The translations under genes and the position numbers were made by a program. This document shows, piece after piece, positions 60,752 through 64,000 of a DNA stretch of 64,000 nucleotides. Numbering within the stretch: the stretch's first letter is position 1; the number at the start of each line of letters is the position of its first letter. Source of the DNA: UBA1801 sp035353395 (lineage in GTDB: Bacteria; Acidobacteriota; Holophagae; Holophagales; Holophagaceae); the NCBI GenBank assembly GCA_035353395.1, contig DAOPZL010000012.1:1-64000 (forward strand), read 5' to 3'. Below the pieces are notes generated by a model. It was given only the letters and a program-made list of their open reading frames with translations, was not told the origin of the DNA and made no database searches.

Positions 60752-62034
60752 CCACACTCATCCTCGGCGGCGGGGTCACCGGCCTTCTGGCGGGCTGGCA
60801 CCTGCATCGGCGCGGGGAGGCCGTGGAGGTCTGGGAGGCGGCGGCGGTGCCGGGGGGCTGGGTGCAGACCTTGCCCTGGCCCGCGGCGGACGGACGGCCC
60901 GGCCGGTACGAACGGGGACCCCAGGGGATCCTGGTCAGCCCGGGCTCGGCGGCGGACAGGCTCTTCAAGTCCCTCGACCTGGAACTGCGGAGCCCCGGGC
61001 GAGGGGCGCGCTGGGTGGGGAAGGGGGGCCGCCTGGTGCCGGTCCCGGCCCATCCGGCCGGCTTGATGTTCTCTCCCCTCATGACCTGGCGCACCAAGCT
61101 CCGCATGGCCCTGGAGCCCTTCCAGGCGGTGGGACCGGAGGAGCCCGAGGAGGGCCTGGAGGAATTCATCGCGCGCCGGGCCGGCAAGGGGATGGCGCGG
61201 GAACTCCTGCCGCCGATGGTGGCCGGGATCCTGGCGGCCCCGCCCGGCCTCCTGAGCGTGGACGCCATCCCGAGGATGCGGCAGTGGGAGGCCTACGGTA
61301 GCCTGTTCAGCGGGATGCGCAAGGGGGGGATCAGCCACCTCATGGTGCCCGAGGGCGGGATGGGGGGACTGACGGGACGGCTGGCGGAACGGGGACCTCG
61401 GCTCCGCCTCGGGCTGCGGGCGACCTGCCTGGAAGCTCTCCCGGGCGGCCGCTGGCGGATCCGCGCGGAAGGGCACGAGGCCGAGGCGGAACGGGTGATC
61501 CTCGCCCTGCCGGCCTTCGAGGCGGCGGCGCTGCTGGGCCCCGTGGCCGAGGCGAGCGCCGAGGCGCTGAGGTCCATGCCCTACACCTCCGTGAAGCTGT
61601 GGCACAGCCGCCACGACCTCCTGCCGCCCTACTCGGACGGGTTCGGGTTCCTGATCCATCCCTCGGAGGGCGTGCCCTACCTGGGGACGCTGGTGCCTTC
61701 CTGGATCGACAAGGCCTGCGCCCCGCCCGGCGTCATGCAGCTCCGCAGCTTCATCGGCGACTCCGGGCTCTGGGGGGATCCGCGGCCCGGGGAACCCAAG
61801 GACTGGGCCTGGACCGAGCGGACCCTCCGGCACTGGCTGCCGGCCCTGGCCGTTCCGAGCCAGGTGCGGGAAGAGCTGAGCCCGAACGCCATCCCTCGGG
61901 CCGAGAAGGGACACCGCGGCAGGGTGCGCCAGGCCTTGGGAGGGCTGCCCGAGGGCCTGGACTGGATCAGCAACGCCCGCTTCGGCCCGGGGGTCCGGGA
62001 CGTCATCGAAGGGGTCGAGGCCTGGCTGGGCTGA
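60748..62034 (+). CDS. hemG: Protoporphyrinogen oxidase (HemY type)
   Basis: A 428-aa FAD enzyme oxidising protoporphyrinogen IX to protoporphyrin IX. The dinucleotide fold is LILGGGVTGLLAGWHLHRRG. FIARRAGKGMARELLPPMVAGI and the C-terminal NARFGPGVRDVIEG are typical. In HemY-type enzymes the electron acceptor is usually oxygen, in contrast to the anaerobic HemN encoded upstream. Some bacterial members may use other acceptors. Also named hemY. Confidence 0.87.
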   Translation: MTTLILGGGVTGLLAGWHLHRRGEAVEVWEAAAVPGGWVQTLPWPAADGRPGRYERGPQGILVSPGSAADRLFKSLDLELRSPGRGARWVGKGGRLVPVPAHPAGLMFSPLMTWRTKLRMALEPFQAVGPEEPEEGLEEFIARRAGKGMARELLPPMVAGILAAPPGLLSVDAIPRMRQWEAYGSLFSGMRKGGISHLMVPEGGMGGLTGRLAERGPRLRLGLRATCLEALPGGRWRIRAEGHEAEAERVILALPAFEAAALLGPVAEASAEALRSMPYTSVKLWHSRHDLLPPYSDGFGFLIHPSEGVPYLGTLVPSWIDKACAPPGVMQLRSFIGDSGLWGDPRPGEPKDWAWTERTLRHWLPALAVPSQVREELSPNAIPRAEKGHRGRVRQALGGLPEGLDWISNARFGPGVRDVIEGVEAWLG

Positions 62035-62307
62035 GGCCGGGGCCCTGCCCGCGGGACGTAGTCTTTGGATTTGCAGCAGTTCCTCGGGAAACACCCCGCG
62101 CCGGAGCCGTCCCCCTCGCGCAGGCTCCCGGGGGCGGCGATGGGCTGGAGACTTGACTGGAGCAGGGGGCACTCCCGAACCCGCGGCATACAGCTCTCAC
62201 CCCGATCCGTACGGCTCGAGGAATCCCCCCTGCGCCAGCAAGCCTTTTCGCCGGGACTCCTCCAGGTCCCTGATCCCAAGTGTCCCGAAAGGGGAACGGG
62301 TTCCCGA
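62035..62307. other. 273-bp non-coding region with possible structured RNA
   Basis: No credible gene between convergent hemG and recA. GGAGCC (62103-62108) and GGCTCC (62123-62128) could form a hemG terminator stem. GCAGGGGG (62162-62169) and CCCCCTGC (62226-62233) form a perfect 8-bp closing stem around 56 nt. On the minus strand the interior reads GTGAGAGCTGTATGCCG and GGTTCGGGAG, which faintly recalls the domain IV-V region of group II introns. It lacks a complete domain V hairpin. Not a tRNA. Confidence 0.35.
62291..62305 (-). terminator. Possible recA terminator
   Basis: GGGAA-CCCG-TTCCC on the minus strand immediately after the recA stop, followed by CTTTCG. The stem is short; weak evidence. 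Confidence 0.4.
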
Positions 62308-63360
62308 CTAGGCCCCCATGGGCTTCAATCCCAGCTTCTCGCGGATCTGGATCTCGATCTCGTCCGCCAGCTCCGGATTGTCCTTCAGGAGCGTCTTCAC
62401 GTTCTCGGCACCCTGGCCCAGGCGGCTGTCCTTGTAGGAGAACCAGGAGCCGCTCTTCTGGATGATCTCCAGCTGCGTGCCCAGCTCCACCAGCTCGCTG
62501 GTGCGGCTGATGCCCTCGCCGTACATGATGTCGAAGGTGGCGACCTTGAGGGGCGGGGCGACCTTGTTCTTGACGACCTTGACCTTGGTCTTCTTGCCCG
62601 TGACGGAGGAATCCTCGTCCTTGGCCGCCACCAGGGGATCGCCCGTGTTGCCCTTGATGCTCTGGATGCTGCGCACGTCCAGGCGGACGGTGGCGTAGAA
62701 CTTGAGGGCGTTCCCGCCGGTGGTGGTCTCGGGGTTCCCGAACATCACCCCGATCTTCATGCGGATCTGGTTGATGAAGACCACGCAGGTGTTGGTCTTG
62801 CTGATGGTGGCCGTCATCTTGCGCAGGGCCTGGCTCATGAGCCGGGCCTGGAGGCCCACGTGGCTGTCCCCCATCTCCCCGTCGATCTCGGCCTTGGGCA
62901 CCAGGGCGGCGACGGAGTCGATGACGATGATGTCCAGGGCCCCGCTGCGGACCAGCTGGTCGCAGATCTCCAGGGCCTGCTCCCCGCTGTCCGGCTGGCT
63001 GATGAACAGGTTGTCGATGTCCACGCCGAGCTTCTTGGCGTACTCGGGGTCCAGGGCATGCTCCGCGTCGATGTAGGCGGCCAGGCCCCCCTTCTTCTGG
63101 GCCTGGGCGACCATGTGCAAGGCGAGCGTGGTCTTGCCGCTGGATTCGGGGCCGTAGACTTCAACGACGCGGCCCTTGGGGACTCCGCCGACGCCGAGGG
63201 CCGCGTCGAGGGCGATGGACCCCGTGGAGATGACGTCGATCCCCTCGGCGTTCATGTGGTCGCCCAGCTTCATGATGGCGCCTTTGCCGAAGGCCCGCTC
63301 GATATCCGCCAGGGTGCGGTTGAGGACTTTCAGGCGATCATCTTGGTCTACGGCGGGCAT
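62308..63360 (-). CDS. recA: Recombinase A
   Basis: A 350-aa DNA strand-exchange and SOS-activating ATPase. Walker A is GPESSGKT (70-77) and Walker B LDIIVIDSVAAL. The DNA-binding loop L1 region IDGEMGDSHVG and L2 FGNPETTTGGNALKFYA are intact. The start is ATG 63360 with GAGGAG 6 nt upstream; a longer frame runs into the divergent promoter region. No obvious LexA box is seen in the 130 bp upstream. Confidence 0.97.
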   Translation of the reverse strand: MPAVDQDDRLKVLNRTLADIERAFGKGAIMKLGDHMNAEGIDVISTGSIALDAALGVGGVPKGRVVEVYGPESSGKTTLALHMVAQAQKKGGLAAYIDAEHALDPEYAKKLGVDIDNLFISQPDSGEQALEICDQLVRSGALDIIVIDSVAALVPKAEIDGEMGDSHVGLQARLMSQALRKMTATISKTNTCVVFINQIRMKIGVMFGNPETTTGGNALKFYATVRLDVRSIQSIKGNTGDPLVAAKDEDSSVTGKKTKVKVVKNKVAPPLKVATFDIMYGEGISRTSELVELGTQLEIIQKSGSWFSYKDSRLGQGAENVKTLLKDNPELADEIEIQIREKLGLKPMGA

Positions 63361-63489
63361 GGGAGACTCCTCGTTCAGCTGGACAGCTCTCAGGATGGAA
63401 CGGAAAGCGAAAAAAACAAGAAAAATCTTCAGGAACCTGGAACCCTTTTCCTGAAAGCCAGGATCACATGATTCGTGCAGCCTGAACGA

Positions 63490-63495
63490 TATGAT
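63490..63495 (+). promoter_or_regulatory. Candidate -10 box TATGAT
   Basis: TATGAT in the AT-richer divergent region between recA and the PAS gene, 23 nt before ATG 63518. It is a 5/6 match to TATAAT. No good -35. Confidence 0.35.
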
Positions 63496-63517
63496 GAAAG
63501 TGCATCGACTCGCCAGG

Positions 63518-64000
63518 ATGGATCCACCCATGCGCCACCCGCAGCTTGCAGCCTTCCTTGCCCGCCTCGAGGACGCGGGGCAGATCCTGCCGTCGGGAGC
63601 GGAATGGGAGGCCTTCCTGGAGGGGGTCGGAACGGCCATGGACCTGGCCGAGCGGCCCCAGGCCCAGGAACTGGCGCGCTACCAGTCCCTGGTGGCCCAC
63701 CTGAGGGAGGTCGTGTTCCAGATCGACCTCGAGGGCCGCTGGTCCCTCCTGAACGACGCCTGGACCGTGGTGACGGGTTTCACGGAGGCCGAGAGCCTGG
63801 GGCAGCCCTTCCTGGGCTACATGCACCCCGAGGACAAGGGGCGCTACCTCAACGCGCTCACCTACGCCATGGAGACCGGCCAGGACGCCGTCCGAGGGGA
63901 GTTCCGGTTCGCCACCAAGGACGGGGCCTACCGCTGGGTGGAGCTCTACAACCGCATCACCGCGGACCAGAACGGGGTCGTGGTGGGCGTCTCCGGCACC
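63518..64000 (+). CDS. PAS-domain sensor protein, N-terminal part (cut by window edge)
   Basis: The frame is open to the last base, 161 codons so far. Residues about 55-161 are a PAS/PAC fold: LREVVFQIDLEGRWSLLNDA, then VTGFTEAESLGQPFLGYMHP and TKDGAYRWVELYNRITAD. A helical 50-residue N-terminus precedes it and no membrane segment is seen. The output domain (histidine kinase, GGDEF or other) lies beyond the window. In-frame ATGs at 63491, 63518 and 63530 all lack a clear ribosome site; a TATGAT box argues against the first. Confidence 0.8.
   Translation, partial: MDPPMRHPQLAAFLARLEDAGQILPSGAEWEAFLEGVGTAMDLAERPQAQELARYQSLVAHLREVVFQIDLEGRWSLLNDAWTVVTGFTEAESLGQPFLGYMHPEDKGRYLNALTYAMETGQDAVRGEFRFATKDGAYRWVELYNRITADQNGVVVGVSGT

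Noticed and set aside
62162..62237. tRNA gene (7-8 bp acceptor-like stem about 71 nt apart, with TCCA on the minus strand)
   Set aside because: No U8, D-loop GG or pairing T-arm with TTCRA at the right distance on either strand.
63361..63490. LexA/SOS box upstream of recA
   Set aside because: No GAAC-N4-GTTC or CTGT-N8-ACAG dyad; GAAC and GTTC half-sites are present but not correctly paired.

Overview
The window is high-GC bacterial chromosome with dense, mostly single-copy metabolic and housekeeping genes and many ATGA, GTGA and TTGA stop/start overlaps. No rRNA, tRNA, CRISPR array, prophage or insertion sequence is visible. The combination of clustered lysine-fermentation genes, a complete protoporphyrin-type haem operon and c-di-GMP and PAS signalling proteins would fit an anaerobic or facultative Acidobacteriota of the Holophaga/Geothrix type. 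That placement is inferred from gene content only; a deltaproteobacterium is not excluded.

Layout. 1-6010: end of an unknown gene, an O-methyltransferase, and a double-length UvrA-like protein with four ABC cassettes. 6011-8303: an AT-rich repeat tract, a DUF2461 protein and a Tat-type lipoprotein metalloprotease (M48 plus TPR). 8464-11113: a copper module (CsoR-like operator, CopZ, CsoR/RcnR-family sensor, CopA). 11126-18616: MATE exporter, double GNAT protein, a VOC-HAD fusion, uracil permease, an unknown protein and an N-carbamoyl-amino-acid-type amidohydrolase.

18617-30150 is the metabolic centrepiece: a long AT-rich leader followed by kdd, kce, kamA, kamB, kamC, kamD, kamE, a two-subunit CoA-transferase and an SCP-x-type thiolase. 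Together they take L-lysine through beta-lysine and 3,5-diaminohexanoate to acetoacetate plus 3-aminobutyryl-CoA, and move CoA onto acetoacetate for thiolysis. The ammonia lyase Kal, needed for the next step, is not in the window. Several intercistronic spacers can form strong hairpins.

30242-39157: GNAT, ClC channel, TrmH-type methyltransferase, Lnt, Maf, GNAT and a 1,136-residue TPR-rich protein with a broken P-loop. 39228-41906: pantothenate genes panB, panC and panD with a small secreted repeat protein between panC and panD; panB and panD carry an almost identical 36-nt leader. 42027-50075: RNase E/G, dCMP deaminase, agmatinase-family enzyme, HU, a GGDEF-EAL protein, two unknown proteins and an RpiR regulator.

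50122-62034 is a haem gene series: hemA, hemC, hemD, hemB, hemL, an 80-aa unknown, hemE, a second agmatinase-family gene, hemN, UDP-galactopyranose mutase, hemH and hemG/Y. It covers every step from glutamyl-tRNA to protohaem. The window ends with a possibly structured non-coding stretch, recA on the minus strand, and the start of a PAS-domain sensor cut off by the window edge.
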